From Akanthomyces muscarius (taxonomy: Eukaryota > Ascomycota > Sordariomycetes > Hypocreales > Cordycipitaceae): DNA of 64,000 nt. The notes below the pieces were generated by a model, which was not told where the DNA came from, searched no databases, and was given only the letters and a program-made list of their open reading frames with translations. Positions 22,967-35,065 of this stretch are shown here, piece after piece. Where the stretch lies: NCBI RefSeq assembly GCF_028009165.1, contig NW_026611615.1, positions 124,001-188,000 on the forward strand, in the 5' to 3' direction. The translations under genes were made by a program, and so were the position numbers. Each line of letters begins with the position of its first letter. Position 1 is the stretch's first letter.

Positions 22967-24224
22967 CTCATTTGAGAGGGCAAGCCACAGACTGGCACCC
23001 TGAGCCACTGAGCTTGCAGGGAAGATGCTCGTAGCTGTGCGGGTTCAGGTGGGTGATCGGCAGGCCGCCATCCATCCATCCATCGCATCTTGGAGTAATT
23101 GTCATCGGAGGGGACAAGAGGAGTTTGTGGTGAACGGACAATGAATGTGATGCTGTAACCTGCTGTTGTGGTGAAACGGCCAGAGAAACAGGACAACCAG
23201 GTTGACCACGGAGCGGTAGGTGCACTGCAGCAATAGACAAGCATGCTGCAGGATTCGTCTATGTATTGATTGTGCCATGACTAGCTAGTGGAAAGAGAAT
23301 TCGGCGTGCTACCAACGAAAGTCACACGCAGTACACAAGCCTGTGGCCTGCGCCGGTGGATCAGCTGGCCAAAGTTCGTCATCGGTTGCGATGCCACAGA
23401 CCAAGACCAGGGTGTGATGAAATCCTCACACTTCTCGGCGCAGCACAGCGAACGTGCAGAAGGCTCTTGTGCAACTAAAGGTTATTGGCTGCTGAAGAGC
23501 AGACAAGAGAGCCACCAGGGCGGACCCCTTCTCCATGGAAGGGCGGGCCAAGAAGCAAGCCACGAAGATTATTCACTGCACGGCGGTTCCCGTATGTACT
23601 CGCCCAAATTCTACGGAAATCTGCAGGTGGAAGAGAGGGCGCTCTCGTTCCGTCGGCCGCCAGCGGGAAGAAGCTCCCGACAAGCAGGCAGAGGCCATGT
23701 TGTGTGACGGGTATTTAAGATTGCAGCGCGGCCATGCATCCGCATGCAGGACCTGCTTTTTCTGTCTCTGATTCATGAACCTCTGAGTCAAAAACGCGGA
23801 ATTCGACAATGAACGACAAGAACGGGCAAGCCCGCATTGCCCAACTACACGACAGCAGCAAGCATTGCCCAGATACGTGTGCTCGTAGACCGCTTTCCGA
23901 CAGCATCCTTTTTGTCCAAGCGGCTGCAGAGCTGGACATGCATGATGAACTCTCTGGCCGATAGACGCGGTCCGTGAGCCCTTCTAGCGTCGCGCTAACC
24001 TGGGGCAAGCTTCAGGCTGTCAAAACGTGTCAGATGGCGCTATTCGCAACGCTGGACTGGTCCATGATGCAGCGGCGTCATGCAGGTGAGGAAACCCCTG
24101 CAGCGCAGAGCAGCAGCAGCCCGGACCAAGCCATGACAGCGGCGGCGACGGCAATGGAGGCAACGGACTGCGCCCCTCCAAGCCATCACCGACTCGAGAC
24201 TCGAGGCTTTCTGTAGCGTCGCGG

Positions 24225-24246
24225 GGCGGCGGCGGCGGCGGCGGCG
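24225..24246. repeat. GGC trinucleotide run
   Basis: About seven tandem GGC units in non-coding DNA, immediately after a CTCGAGACTCGAG inverted motif at about 24193-24205. Confidence 0.85.
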
Positions 24247-25187
24247 CTCTCGTCTGTGTTGAGCCAGCCGACGCCCAACCGGGCTTTTTCCAACCAAGAC
24301 ATTGTTAAAGAGAGTGCTTAGAGAAAGCCAGCCTGTGCGTCCGTGTGGAACGTAGAGACCCGCTCCGCAAAATGTCGTCCCCTTGGCTTTTTGCAACTAT
24401 TTCGCTCTGCTCTCCATTACAAGTCCATTGTGCGCATATGGCTGGCACCCTGCTAATGGGACTTCCATCATCAAGCCCCCCGTTTTGCCCTTTGTTCTCT
24501 GGAAGGCTTTAGCCGGCAACTGCGGAAAACGCCCAGGTACCAGGGGGGTTGGCAGGGCCTCATCCGGCTAGCTGCATCTGCCACTTGCATCCCCCAACGG
24601 CCAACCGCCCTCGTAAACTAACTAGCTAGTCAAGTAGTGCAGTGTCTAGAAGCAACGGCACTCTCATGCGGCGCTGGTATCCTGGCTGCCGGCAGCTTTT
24701 ATTGGCGGCGTAGGCCGAAGCCACTCTTGAGACCATGCAGGGGCCGTCTTTGCTACACTTGCTGTGAGAGTTTTGTCACCAACCTGGTGATGCACACTAG
24801 CCGGGAAGCCCATCTAACCAGGGGGGGGAGATACGCATCAGCACCTGTGAAAGTCTAAATATCCGTGCCAAGTCCCACCCAAGCGTAAAGTTGGTGGTGG
24901 GACGAAACGACACGACAGGGCAGCCTGTAGATCGAGGAGGGTATTTCTCATCTATCCGCTGTCCGTCCACCCCCCTGGTGCTCTCTGTTCCACACTGCGC
25001 AGCTCCCATTTACATTAAAGAGGTGCCCGTATCTGCGCTCTCCTCGCCCGACCCCCCGTTCGATCCGGCCAGACCATTTGACCTGCTTCCCCCAAAAAGC
25101 AATATAAGCTTGCAGATCCCACACATGAGAGCTTGCTCTCGTTGAGAGCATTGTGGTGCTTGTCGGCACTCCCATTGCACTAACACC

Positions 25188-27462
25188 ATGGGCTTCCTCG
25201 CCTTCTTACAAAGGCGGCAAAGCGACAAGACGTCGCTTTCCAGCTCGCCGTCTACAATAACCCTGCAGCGCAGTACGAATGCCTCGCCCGATTCCTTTTC
25301 ACAGCCCACATGGATTCGCTGACAACCTTTGTGCTTAGGCAGTACTTATACTTTGCCGGCGGCCTCAAAATTTCGCAGCCGAAGCGACGCAGACCTCGTG
25401 AGCCGCAACAGCACGTACCGCCAGCAATTGGCCCACGAAACACAAGCCGAGGCTTCTGGCCCAACACCACCCCCGACGGCGGCTTCGAGCGGAGAGTCCC
25501 CGCGACCGTGGCAGAGCGAGACGATCCCCTCTTCTAATTCTGCCAAGCGACTGTCCTCAGCGAGCTCATCATACTCGGACTTATTACTGCCACGGACGAG
25601 CACAGGGCCCGGCACACACACCTTTTCCGCCGCGGGCCGGCACGTCGATCTTTTAGATGCACACGGGCAGATTGGGCCTTCGGACTTTAGAGCCAGGCTA
25701 CAAGCGTCCGGCTCGCGCGATTACGGCGAGGACGTGGCCGAGCGAAACATTGGACAAAACGGCCTGCTTCTGGGAAGCCCGGCCGTGCAGAACTTTTACG
25801 CCACACGGTCAGCGCAGGTCGTACCGCGGCGGCAAAACACGAGCGCGTCCAAGTACCGCAAGTACGCCAATAAAGAAATCATTCTTGAGGACCCAGAAGC
25901 CGAAGACGCATACCGGCCCAGCTCCCGCGCTTCGAGTCTCCACACGGCCCGATCGCTGCCCATTACACGAGTTCGGGTGACGTCCATCTTTGACAGCCCC
26001 GTGTATACCGAGGCGCGCCGCGCCAGTGTCGCATCCATAGGGCTTCCAAAGCTGGAAGAGGCCAGCAGCAGTCGGAAGGAGGTGGGCGCGGAGGAGAGCG
26101 ACGATGCCTTTCCGCCGTCGATTCCTCGCTTCCGCCGAAGCGAGGCAGAATCGAGCGGCGAGCGTCCGTCGTCGGCTCTGGGCTCCGTCCGCCGCGCACG
26201 CCAATCCGTGGATGTCATGAGCGCATACCACATGGGCGAACCCATCAAGGAGGCGCCTGTGGAGAGAATGTTTGGCGAAGATGGCGTCAATAAGTGGCCT
26301 GCCTCACGTAAGGCATTCTTTACACCTAGACGGAAAAAGAATGGTCCAGACTAACAGTGCTCTAGGTAACCAAAGAAGCAGCCCGACAAGTCACCAGCAG
26401 AACCTGTCCATCGAGAACATGCTGCGCTGGCGACAGTCATTCGGCGACGTGGACGAGGACCAGCGATCCGTCGCGACGGAGCGCGCGACAGACAGCCGCG
26501 CCTCGCAAAGGCACTGTTGGTCGGTCGCGTCGACGGAGCCCACGGAGCGATCCGACGTATCGAGTGTCAACCTCCGCCCTGTCAGCCGCGCCACGGCGAC
26601 CACGTCGGTGGACCTTCGCTCCCTGATGGATCTCGACGAGAGCTGCTGCAAAGCGCGGGCGAGCTACGACATTGACCGCGCGCAGCAGGACGACGACGTG
26701 GAGAGCTGCTCCATCACCACGGACGGATCCGACGTCGACGCGTTTGTGGAGAAGCGCAAGCGGCGAGGCACGCCCGAAGACGAGGCCCTGCTCTTCAACG
26801 AGTCGGGCTTCTTCACCAGCGGCGGCGGCGCACTGCCCGGCCTCTTTGGCGGTGCTGCCGAGACGCAGAGGCAGCCGACCAAGCCGGCCTTGGTCTCGGA
26901 CGGCAAGCGCGACAGCAACCAGACGCTCAAGGGCCACCACACTGACGCTGCTACGCAGCAGTCACTGGACATGCTGATCCCGCAAGACGCGCGGCCCGTG
27001 TCGCGGCTGGGGTCGCCCGTCTGCCCGGAACTGCACGACGCGGCAGCGCTCGAAGAGGAAGACCGCTGCTCGTCAATCGCCACGCCCGAGTCCGTGTCTG
27101 GCGGCGCGTTTGTCCCGCAAATGTACCTGACGCAGCGCCAGCGCCTCCTCGCGCTGGGCTTCGACTACGACACCGACGACGACGACGACGCCGAGCTTGC
27201 CGCGCTCGACGACAGCGCCGGCCTCGAGGGCAAGGACAAGGCGACGCAGCAACGGCGGCAGCTGAGCTCGTCGCCGCTGCCGCGCCTCAGCATCATCGTC
27301 GAAGCGCCGCCGGCGAGCGAGGAAGGCGATGCTGCTGTCGCGGCTCGTCGCCGGAAGGAGGCCAAGAAGCTCACTCGCAGCGGGGGCCCCCGCGCTCGTC
27401 TCCGCCGCGTCGGCACGTCGTTGGAAGACGAGGGCGATGGTAACCTGGCTGATGTGGAGTAG
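25188..27462 (+). CDS. Ser-rich hypothetical protein, 716 residues
   Basis: Three exons: 25188-25272, 25339-26307 and 26366-27462. Intron 1 is 66 nt (GTACGA, branch GCTGAC, CTTAG) and removes an in-frame TGA. Intron 2 is 58 nt (GTAAGG, branch ACTAAC, CTAG). The total divides exactly into codons. The protein is Ser/Arg-rich and mostly disordered in appearance. It has an acidic run (DYDTDDDDDAEL) near the end, followed by a basic stretch (RRRKEAKKLTRSGGPRARLRR). No catalytic motif, membrane segment or signal peptide is visible. The many RxxS-type sites suggest a phosphorylated regulatory or scaffold protein, which is inference. I do not recognise the family. A TATAAG motif lies about 80 bp upstream. 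Confidence 0.8.
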
Positions 27463-28048
27463 ATGGGCAAGTCACCACCCATCTACAAGCTACGACTGCA
27501 ACGCGGACTCGGAGAGGAGTTTGTTGATGATTACGAAAACACAGCGACTCTGACGTCGCACAATATTCATTATTTGCTTTGTGTTCCTTACTTGTTTTCT
27601 ATTGGGAAGACGTTTGGGGGAAAGGGAGGAGGGGACTCATTTGAAGCAGCAGCTCGTCCAGGCAGATATTGGCTGGGTACGATGTACATATTTTACGACA
27701 GTGGAGGGCATTTTGGCAAGGGTTTACTTTTTCGACTGGTACGTTCTTTAATCTAATCATCTGGAGGAGGGAGGGCTTTTTTTCTTTCTTTTCTATATGG
27801 GACTATGCACGGCGCGCTCTTTGGACGGGCGCCAAGGGGTTAGAAGGGGAGGACATCACACACACACGCTGCGAAGCAACAGCTCAATACCAATTTCTTT
27901 TTTTCTTTCAAATCACTAGCAGTTTTACTACAATTTACGCAATCAATCTAAACTCTGCCTTGGATCAATAATCAATCTTTTGCTACTCACAACTCACGTA
28001 CTATTTGTGTTGCACCCTTCAACCCCTTTTCCGAGACAAGACCAAAAC
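27463..28048. other. Convergent intergenic region
   Basis: About 590 bp between convergent genes holding two 3' untranslated regions. Pyrimidine-rich, with a short (AC)n run near 27858. No gene seen. Confidence 0.6.
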
Positions 28049-31000
28049 TCAGTCTCGACCAGAGACGTCGCAGTCACACTTCATCTCCGCCCGATACTTG
28101 TCCCGACTCATGCCCCGGAGATCCCGCAGCGCCCACGACGCCGCCTTGCTCTTGGCCTCGATGCCGCTGCTTGCCTTGGCGTGCCAGCGCACCTCGCCGT
28201 GGACCATGAGCGCGCAGATGCAGTCCTTGGCCGTGAGCGCGAGCAGGCCCATGCGCGACTCGCACGGCACCTCGTCGACGCAGAACCGCCACCGGCTGCA
28301 CCCCAGCTGGTTCTGCAGCTGGTGCGCCGTCTGCGTGATGATGTGGCCGGGGCCCAGGGCGTCGTAGCCGTTCATGTCCGCCTCGAGGTGCGGCTGGACG
28401 AACCTCTGGAAGAAACCACGCACGACGTCGTAGTTGTACTGCGCGTCCACAAACATGGCCCCGATGAGCGCCTCGACGACATCGGCGAGGAGCTTCGGCG
28501 GCCGCGTCGCCAGCGTCCAGTAGCCCTTGTTAGCCGCCGGCCGCCCTTGCTCTGCGGCAGGGTCTTCAGCCTTGTCCTTGAGGTAGTTGAGCTTCTCCTC
28601 AAAGCCCTTGATCTGCACGGGCACCTGCGCGTCGGCGCTCAGGATCTCGCGCTGCAGTCCCAGGTCGACGCAGAGACAGCCGAGAAACTGGTTGCTGATG
28701 ACGCTCATCTTGCGCTCGGTAAGCTGCTGCGGGCCGGCGTCCGGGTGCGCGCGAAACAGGTAGTCGACGACAACCATGTCGAGCAGGCCGTCGCCGAGAA
28801 ACTCGAGCGTCTGGTAGTTACCAATCTCCTCGCCCTTGCACGAGGGGTGCGTGAAGGCGCAGCGCAGCAACAGCGGCGACCGGAACCGGTAGCCCAGCAC
28901 CCCGGCCATCCTTTCGACCGTGGCCCTGACGCCGGCGCTGCCAGGGCTTGCGTGCCAGCTGGGCGCGGAGAAGCCGGCATAGTAGTCGGAAAAGAAGCCC
29001 ATGTCGTGGTTGGGGTTGTTGACAACCTTGGTCACCGCTTTGACCGCCTCATCCATGCTGCCGTCTGAAACGGCACCCATGTAGGCCGCGCCGATGATGG
29101 CCTCGCAGACGTCGGCAATCGTCTTGTCTCCCACATTCTGAATGACCGTTGACTTTGCCGGCTTGCCCCGCTTCAATGGCAGGTTGGGGTACCATGTACG
29201 TCTGTCGAATGAGCCGGAGCGGATGTAGCTCTGCAAGCCCAGTTCCAATGCCGTGTTGTACAGGTTCTTGTTGCAGACCAGCAGCATTCTTTCTACGTGG
29301 TGCTCAAACTCATTGGCCCCAGGGTTGCGCGTGTACAGCGCAATTGTGGTTGCCATTTTCAGAAAGGTGTCGCCCAGAAACTCCAATCGCTCGTAATTGC
29401 GCAGTCCACCTTGCTGCTCGTGTTCATGATTGACCTCCTCGTCATCAGGATCAACCGCGTTCTTTGTAAAGGCCTCCAACATCAGCCGAAGAGGTATGTT
29501 TAATCCCAACATGTCACTGATCTCTGCTACTATCAATGCAGTATCGAGGCGGTAGAGAACAGATGGAAGTAGCAAGGCTGCACGAGCAATATCAGCTGGA
29601 ATCGGAGAGACTTCCAAACATTGGAGAGTGATGACACATGGTTGATCTTGTTTGGCGCTTTCTACGTCGTCGTGCTCCAAGTAATTTCGGCGCAAAGATA
29701 ACAGCGTGGCTTTGTACACGAGCTGCTCGGTATCAAAGACGATTTTCTTTCGATGCGGCAGTCTTGTGCTGCAACTGTACTGCATGATGGACCTGTCTGA
29801 TGTCAAGTAGCCATTATTTCTATGTTCAGGAACTCCCGCGTGGGTTGGATCTGTTGCTCGCAGAGCAGGTTCAATCTCGTTTGCGAAAAACTTTCTGGAT
29901 CCGTCATGCGGATCAATAACAAATTGTTGCCGAGGAATGTTACCATCGTCAATCACTGGCCTTTGAGCCATGGACAGGACAGCCTGCTCTAATCGCTGCC
30001 AGTCAATGCCTCCCTTCTCTCGCTGATACAGAGCCACGGACGCAGGGGCAAAGTAAAAAGGAATCTCCTCATTCTTGGCATCAAACTCCTTACTGAAGAC
30101 ATGATCAAACAGGCAGAGCGTAAATGCCGACAGATTTTGCACTTGCTCCAGTGACACCGTTGTAGGTCCACCAGGTATCAATCTGGCCGACACGGTGACA
30201 TTTGCCGTGAGGAGAAGCTTGATTGGCTCTATATCCGGCAGTTTTTCTCGCGTCAGTAATGCAAGGGGCGTGAAACCTGCAGATTCGGGCTGTATTTCGA
30301 TAAAGGTCTGGAACAGCTGTGTGGGTAGCTCGGGTGGTAGCGATGTCCACACTTTCGGTTTGATCAACATGGTGTGTTCTTTCGTTTTTTTCTCGCCAAG
30401 TGCCAATCGCGCGTTCCGCATTCTCGGCAAGTTCTTCTTAAAGGTCGGCTGGAGATTTTTGTTGATGCTGCCCGACTCGATCAGGCGCACGCATGCCTCG
30501 TACGCCGCCGCACATCGAGCCCTCATCTTGCTTTGCTCTATGCTTCCCGTCGTGGACTTGAAGGGCGCCGAGTCGGGGAGAATGACCCAGCACACAAAGT
30601 TGCTGCCCGGGGCCCCAGAGACAATGTATTCTGGAACAGGGCTGGTGTTGGTGCCCTGAGCCAGTGTGGACACGAATCTGGCGAGTACAGTCATGCTGTT
30701 CTGCTCAGAGAGTGTGGCGGTATCCGCGACGAGAAGCTCCTTTGAAGGTGGTCGCTCGTACAATCCAATCTTTCGGTCTGCCGGCAGTCTCTGACAGAAG
30801 GAGCGAAGAGACTGTGCGTCAATCATGACGTTTTCGAGGCGACGCAGATGAACAAGATTATCTTTTTCCATCATTGTGATATAAACAGACGAAGCTTTTC
30901 TGGCGCGACCTCGGGACTGAATGTACTGAATGGCGGAAACACAAATGTCGAATCGGATCACTAGGTCGCACGCAGGAATGTCGAGGCCTTCTTCGGCTAC

Positions 31001-32594
31001 CGAGGTCGCAAAGAGGCAATTCGTGTTGCCGTATTTGAAGTTGTTTAGCTTCGTCATTCGCTGTCGCTGGGAGAGATTTGATAGAACTGTCGATTTTGAT
31101 AAGCCGACCTGCACCTGTTAGTTGAGTGACTTGCACTTAAAAACTGCCGTCACAAACCATAAAGTCGCCAATCATGCCACTTGGAGCAATACCAGGCTGA
31201 GCAAAGTAGTCTGCCAGCATCATGGCCACAAATTGCTCGTCCACAAAAACGAGGCACTTTGTCGATGCGCTCTCTTCGAACGCGGCGCATAGAATCTCTC
31301 GAAGCACAGAGAGCTTGGACGAAATGGCGCCTTCCTCCGTTGGGAGGGCGGTGAATTCATGATTGTCCACCAGCGGCCGAAGACTCTCCAACGCATCGGA
31401 TGCCGCTTCCCACTTATCGTAGCTAAAGTCGACTCTGCGAGACTTGGCCGAGTGTATGGCCATGCTCTTCATCACATCATCCGTAAGCAGAGCCTGCCAG
31501 AAGCGATCAGCGCACCATGGACCGAGCACCGAACCCATCTTTACGGCGCACTGCACAAAGCTGTTGAGCTTCGGAACGTGGCGAGCAAACTCTTCGACGT
31601 TTCTCGTCAGCTCTGTGTATGATTCTTCGAGGCGCCTCAGCGGTTTGTAGAGGCGCAACTTCTCCTTTTGCTCGCGCTTGACCCAGCCAGCCTCGAGCAC
31701 CTCGTCCGACACGGTCGCGATTTCGCTACACATGAGGCTTTCCAATCTCTGCACTGCCGTGTCCATATCTATAGTTCCTGTATCGACGGGCGAGGCAGTA
31801 AGCCCCAAAATTCGCGGCTTGACGTCACTGCCTCGCGGATAGTATCGTTTCATGATGGCGGCGTATGGATGCTCTTTTTTCGCGTGATGCACCTCGTCGA
31901 AAATCAAGAGATTTATTTGACTCATGCCGATGAAGCCATGGCTGAGACAGTCAAGAAGGATCTGCGCGGTGCATACGACAATCATGTTCTCGTCAAACTG
32001 CTCGTCCCAGTGACCTTGGGCTTGCTCCATGGGTTGCAGCTCGCCGTAGAACTTGGTGACTGAGTACGGCAAGTTTGCGCGAACCACTTGGTACTGCTGC
32101 ACGCACAGAGCAACTTTGTCGACGACGAAAAAGGCAGTCTTTCGCATGCAGCCGTTGGATCTGTTCTCCATCTCTTGCTCCAGAACGTGGCGTAGAAGCA
32201 TGATGGCAATGAGGGTCTTGCCCGAGCCTGGCCACAGTCAACAAAGCGTTTAGCAATTGCGAGTTCTTCATTACATACCAGTGTCTAGCACCACGAGTGT
32301 ATTTTTGTTCTTTGCTCTCTCAAAGAGCTCGTTCTGGTACTCGCGCGGCGTAACCGTCAGCGCGGACGCCACGGCAGCGGCATCACTGAGATCCTCTGGC
32401 GGCGCACTCAGAAGAGGGCTGATCCCATCGTCGTCATCTCTCGCTTGAATCTGGAGCCATCTCTTGAAGACGCTGTTGTCCTTGATCTTCTGCTTGGAAG
32501 GAGGCTGGCGCGAACGGGCGCTCTGCGAAATCATGGCGGCGTTGCAGTGCGGCTTAGTCGATTGATGTTGAAGCTGAGATTGAGTGCTTCCCAT
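28049..32594 (-). CDS. dcl2: Dicer-like protein 2
   Basis: A 1481-residue RNA-silencing endonuclease that cuts double-stranded RNA into small interfering RNAs; in fungi this paralogue mainly defends against viruses and transposons. Exons are 32594-32279, 32227-31158 and 31108-28049, with introns of 51 and 49 nt. The first splice builds Walker A (DTGSGKT). Further helicase motifs are FDEVHH, LGLTASP, ATSVAEEGLD and QSRGRARK. A Dicer dimerisation-type region follows. Both RNase III domains keep their acidic residues (ERLEFLGDTFL with ADVCEAIIG; YQTLEFLGDGLL with ADVVEALIG), so catalysis should be intact. No PAZ domain was recognised. The second acceptor is ambiguous (CAG or GTGCAG six nt later); the distal one fits the branch-site spacing. 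An alternative start lies at MISQSARS. Confidence 0.95.
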
Positions 32595-33347
32595 TGAAGT
32601 GGCTGGAAAGATGGTTAAAGCAAGTTGTATGTCGTGCAGGATGTTGGGTAGCAACTGGTGGTGCACCAGTCACTGCATACGGCCCAGGCGTTGGACAACA
32701 GCCGGCGGCCTGCAGTCGGTGTATCCAACCCCGGTTATCATCAGTATGTTTGCTCTGAGCAAAGTTAATGTTCTCAAACAGTGGAGACTTTTCCATTCCG
32801 AATAAAGAATCTGAACACCCGTTGGAGTCCGCCAATCATGCACCTCTTTGCATGCCACAGGTGGTGAACGACCACCTGACCATGTAGCACCTAGCGGGTA
32901 AGGGGAGGACACTTACTACGTTGGATTCATCCACATGTAGTTATACCTGTATACAAGGGCAGAGGAATGTTTGCATATTCAGTAACTGGGCCAAGCTCTG
33001 TTACTAGTAGTTGTCTGAATGCATGCACCCGGTAGCTTCGTTTGCAGCCAGGTGGCGGCGCGACTTGAGCCCGACATCAGCCAATTTTAGAAGTGCCAAA
33101 CGCAGCTTGTTTAAACCAAGAACTCATTCATTCATTAGATGACCCCAAACTAAGACTACCAAGATTCATTCCTCATTGTGACCCAAAACCAAATTCCGCT
33201 CCATCGCCAAGTCGACAGCCACCCCCGTAACGCTATTTCCCCCAGTTCGACGTCAACGACCGCCTCGAAGATAAATAACCATCTCAATTAGCACCAAGTC
33301 TCACTCATAGAAGACCCCATTAAATTAACAAAAAAATCCCGAATAAT
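32595..33347. other. Intergenic region upstream of dcl2
   Basis: About 750 bp containing the dcl2 promoter and the 3' region of the next minus-strand gene. No gene or clear element was recognised. Confidence 0.6.
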
Positions 33348-34664
33348 TTATCCAATTTTGATAATCATCTCGGCCGACGTGGCGTTTTCCGCAAACGTGG
33401 CGTCCCCAGCCCTGTCCGCAAAAACCACCTGCTGCACATTCCGACCACTGCCCGTAGCTTGCTCCTTCACGCTCTGGAACTCCTCCTGCAATGTAGAATA
33501 CGTATACTGTGCGTCTTCGGCGTCTTCGTACCAGATGCCCGGCTGCGGGCGAACGGTGGTTGCTTCAAAGGCATAGCGAGCCCGCTTTGCAGTCGCGGCG
33601 AAGCGCGCAGTGTTGGCATTGGGCGCATAGTTGGCAACGGCCGCCACTCCCATCTCTCCATCCCGGGCTGGCTTCTTCGTATTGATGCGATATTTGGCAG
33701 CTGGCGAAGTGTTCGTGGCATACCACACCTGCTTTCCCTTGAGCCTTCGAGGCTTCTTCGCGGTGGCTGGCGGAGTCTTGTAAACCGTCGGGGCGGTGAT
33801 GCGCGCGCGCTTCTTCTTGTGAGGGTCTGGGGCGTAATCGGAGTCGCTGTCGTCTTGTCCCGTCTTGGTTGTTTCGGAGCTGTTGTCAAGGTCCTGAAAT
33901 TTTCGTTTGCGTTGATATTTCCTGGGCCTGCGAGCCACCTTCGCTGGAGGTCCTGCCCCGTCATCACTTTCGTCTTTGTCGTTTTTATCCGCGGGACGTT
34001 TCGCAGTTTCTTGCGCAGGAATATCTTGATAAACGGTGCATTGATCTGTTGAAGTGGATGTGGGACAGCCGGCGGCGGCGGCTGGCTCCGGTTTCGCCGT
34101 GCCCGGGTCGAGGATGGCTTCGCTATACACAGCGTGTTCTTCGCTGTCCTCCATTGTGACATTAAGCATCTCGAATGTTTCCTGAGAGAGCTCTACAGGC
34201 TCCTCTATAACCAGGGATCGCTCGCTCTGGCCTTCGTCTTCTTGGGATGCCTTCGCCTCGGTGGTGTCTGGGAAGCAGCCGTCGTCGTTCCCGTGGTTCC
34301 AAGCCCTGTCCAGAAAACTCGCGTCAACAGTAGAAATGGGTAGTCCGAGCTCAAGCCTCGTGCTGGTAAATGACCCCGGGACCGTCTCTGGATAGTGGCC
34401 GTCTGGAAATCCTACTCCGAAGTGGCCGAGACCCGCCACTGACTCTTCAACGCCCATGAACGGGTCGTTAGCAGCGCGGCGCCAGCAGCAGTTTTCAGAC
34501 GGATTCGGATGCCAGGGGCACTGCAGCAAGTCTTCCAGGCTCGGTCCCGTCTCGACATTGGTCGGCAGCGCATCGACAAGCTCCATCCCTGCTGGTGGCG
34601 GGTCGGGAAGAAACCATGGATCGTCTGCCAGGAACATCGTCCAATCAATCATGCCTTGATCCAT
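33348..34664 (-). CDS. Basic nuclear-type hypothetical protein
   Basis: A 438-residue frame starting at MDQGMIDWTMFLADDPW (34664); a longer in-frame start at 34820 adds 52 residues that look like leader. The N-terminal half is acidic and Trp/Pro-containing (DDPWFLPDPPPAG, SLEDLLQCPW), resembling activation-domain composition. The centre is strongly basic, with likely nuclear localisation signals (RRPRKYQRKRKF, HKKKRARIT, KKPRRLKGK). The C-terminus is Ala-rich (NYAPNANTARFAATAKRARY). No DNA-binding fold was recognised. A regulator is a reasonable guess from composition alone. It lies upstream of dcl2 on the same strand, but 750 bp separate them. Confidence 0.65.
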   Translation of the reverse strand: MDQGMIDWTMFLADDPWFLPDPPPAGMELVDALPTNVETGPSLEDLLQCPWHPNPSENCCWRRAANDPFMGVEESVAGLGHFGVGFPDGHYPETVPGSFTSTRLELGLPISTVDASFLDRAWNHGNDDGCFPDTTEAKASQEDEGQSERSLVIEEPVELSQETFEMLNVTMEDSEEHAVYSEAILDPGTAKPEPAAAAGCPTSTSTDQCTVYQDIPAQETAKRPADKNDKDESDDGAGPPAKVARRPRKYQRKRKFQDLDNSSETTKTGQDDSDSDYAPDPHKKKRARITAPTVYKTPPATAKKPRRLKGKQVWYATNTSPAAKYRINTKKPARDGEMGVAAVANYAPNANTARFAATAKRARYAFEATTVRPQPGIWYEDAEDAQYTYSTLQEEFQSVKEQATGSGRNVQQVVFADRAGDATFAENATSAEMIIKIG

Positions 34665-35065
34665 TGCGATGCCAATGGAGAAAAACCAAGGCTCCAAAAA
34701 CTGGAACAGCAAGACACTGATTCTGAAGCATTCTTGCAGACGGCGCGTTTTTGGTGGAAATGCATAGCAGCTCATAGAGCGCCGCCAGCTGGCAGCAAAC
34801 GAAGCTGCGAAGGCGCACATCTCTGCACAGCTGCCCGCGGCAGCACTCGTTCAGTTTACCAAGCGCAGGGGCCGAAAAACGGAAATCTGCTGTGTGTGGT
34901 ATTATGCAAGTTATGCAACAGCTGATTCTATTCATCTATCAAAATGGAAAAAGAAACTCCGTGGTAACTGATGCAAGTCAGTAGCAAGAAAACAAAAGAA
35001 CTCCGGAACGCTATGCCATGTGAAGATCTAAAACAGTTGTTCCCGTGGAACAAGTTGTCACCACT
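34665..35065. other. Intergenic region
   Basis: About 400 bp between two minus-strand genes; nothing recognised beyond an expected promoter and 3' region. Confidence 0.6.

Larger units (their letters stand above)
19532..25187. other. Gene-poor region, 5.6 kb
   Basis: The longest stretch before 53 kb without a well-supported gene. It contains several frames of 90-160 codons on both strands without recognisable motifs, a 16-base A run at 22951-22966 and a GGC run at 24225-24246. A weak Cys-rich candidate lies at 21134-21424. The sequence before 25188 carries the promoter of the following gene. No transposase, reverse transcriptase or terminal repeat was recognised. Confidence 0.5.

Noticed and set aside
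27980..29068. 362-codon plus-strand frame opposite dcl2
   Set aside because: Shadow of the RNase III-coding region; no motifs of its own.
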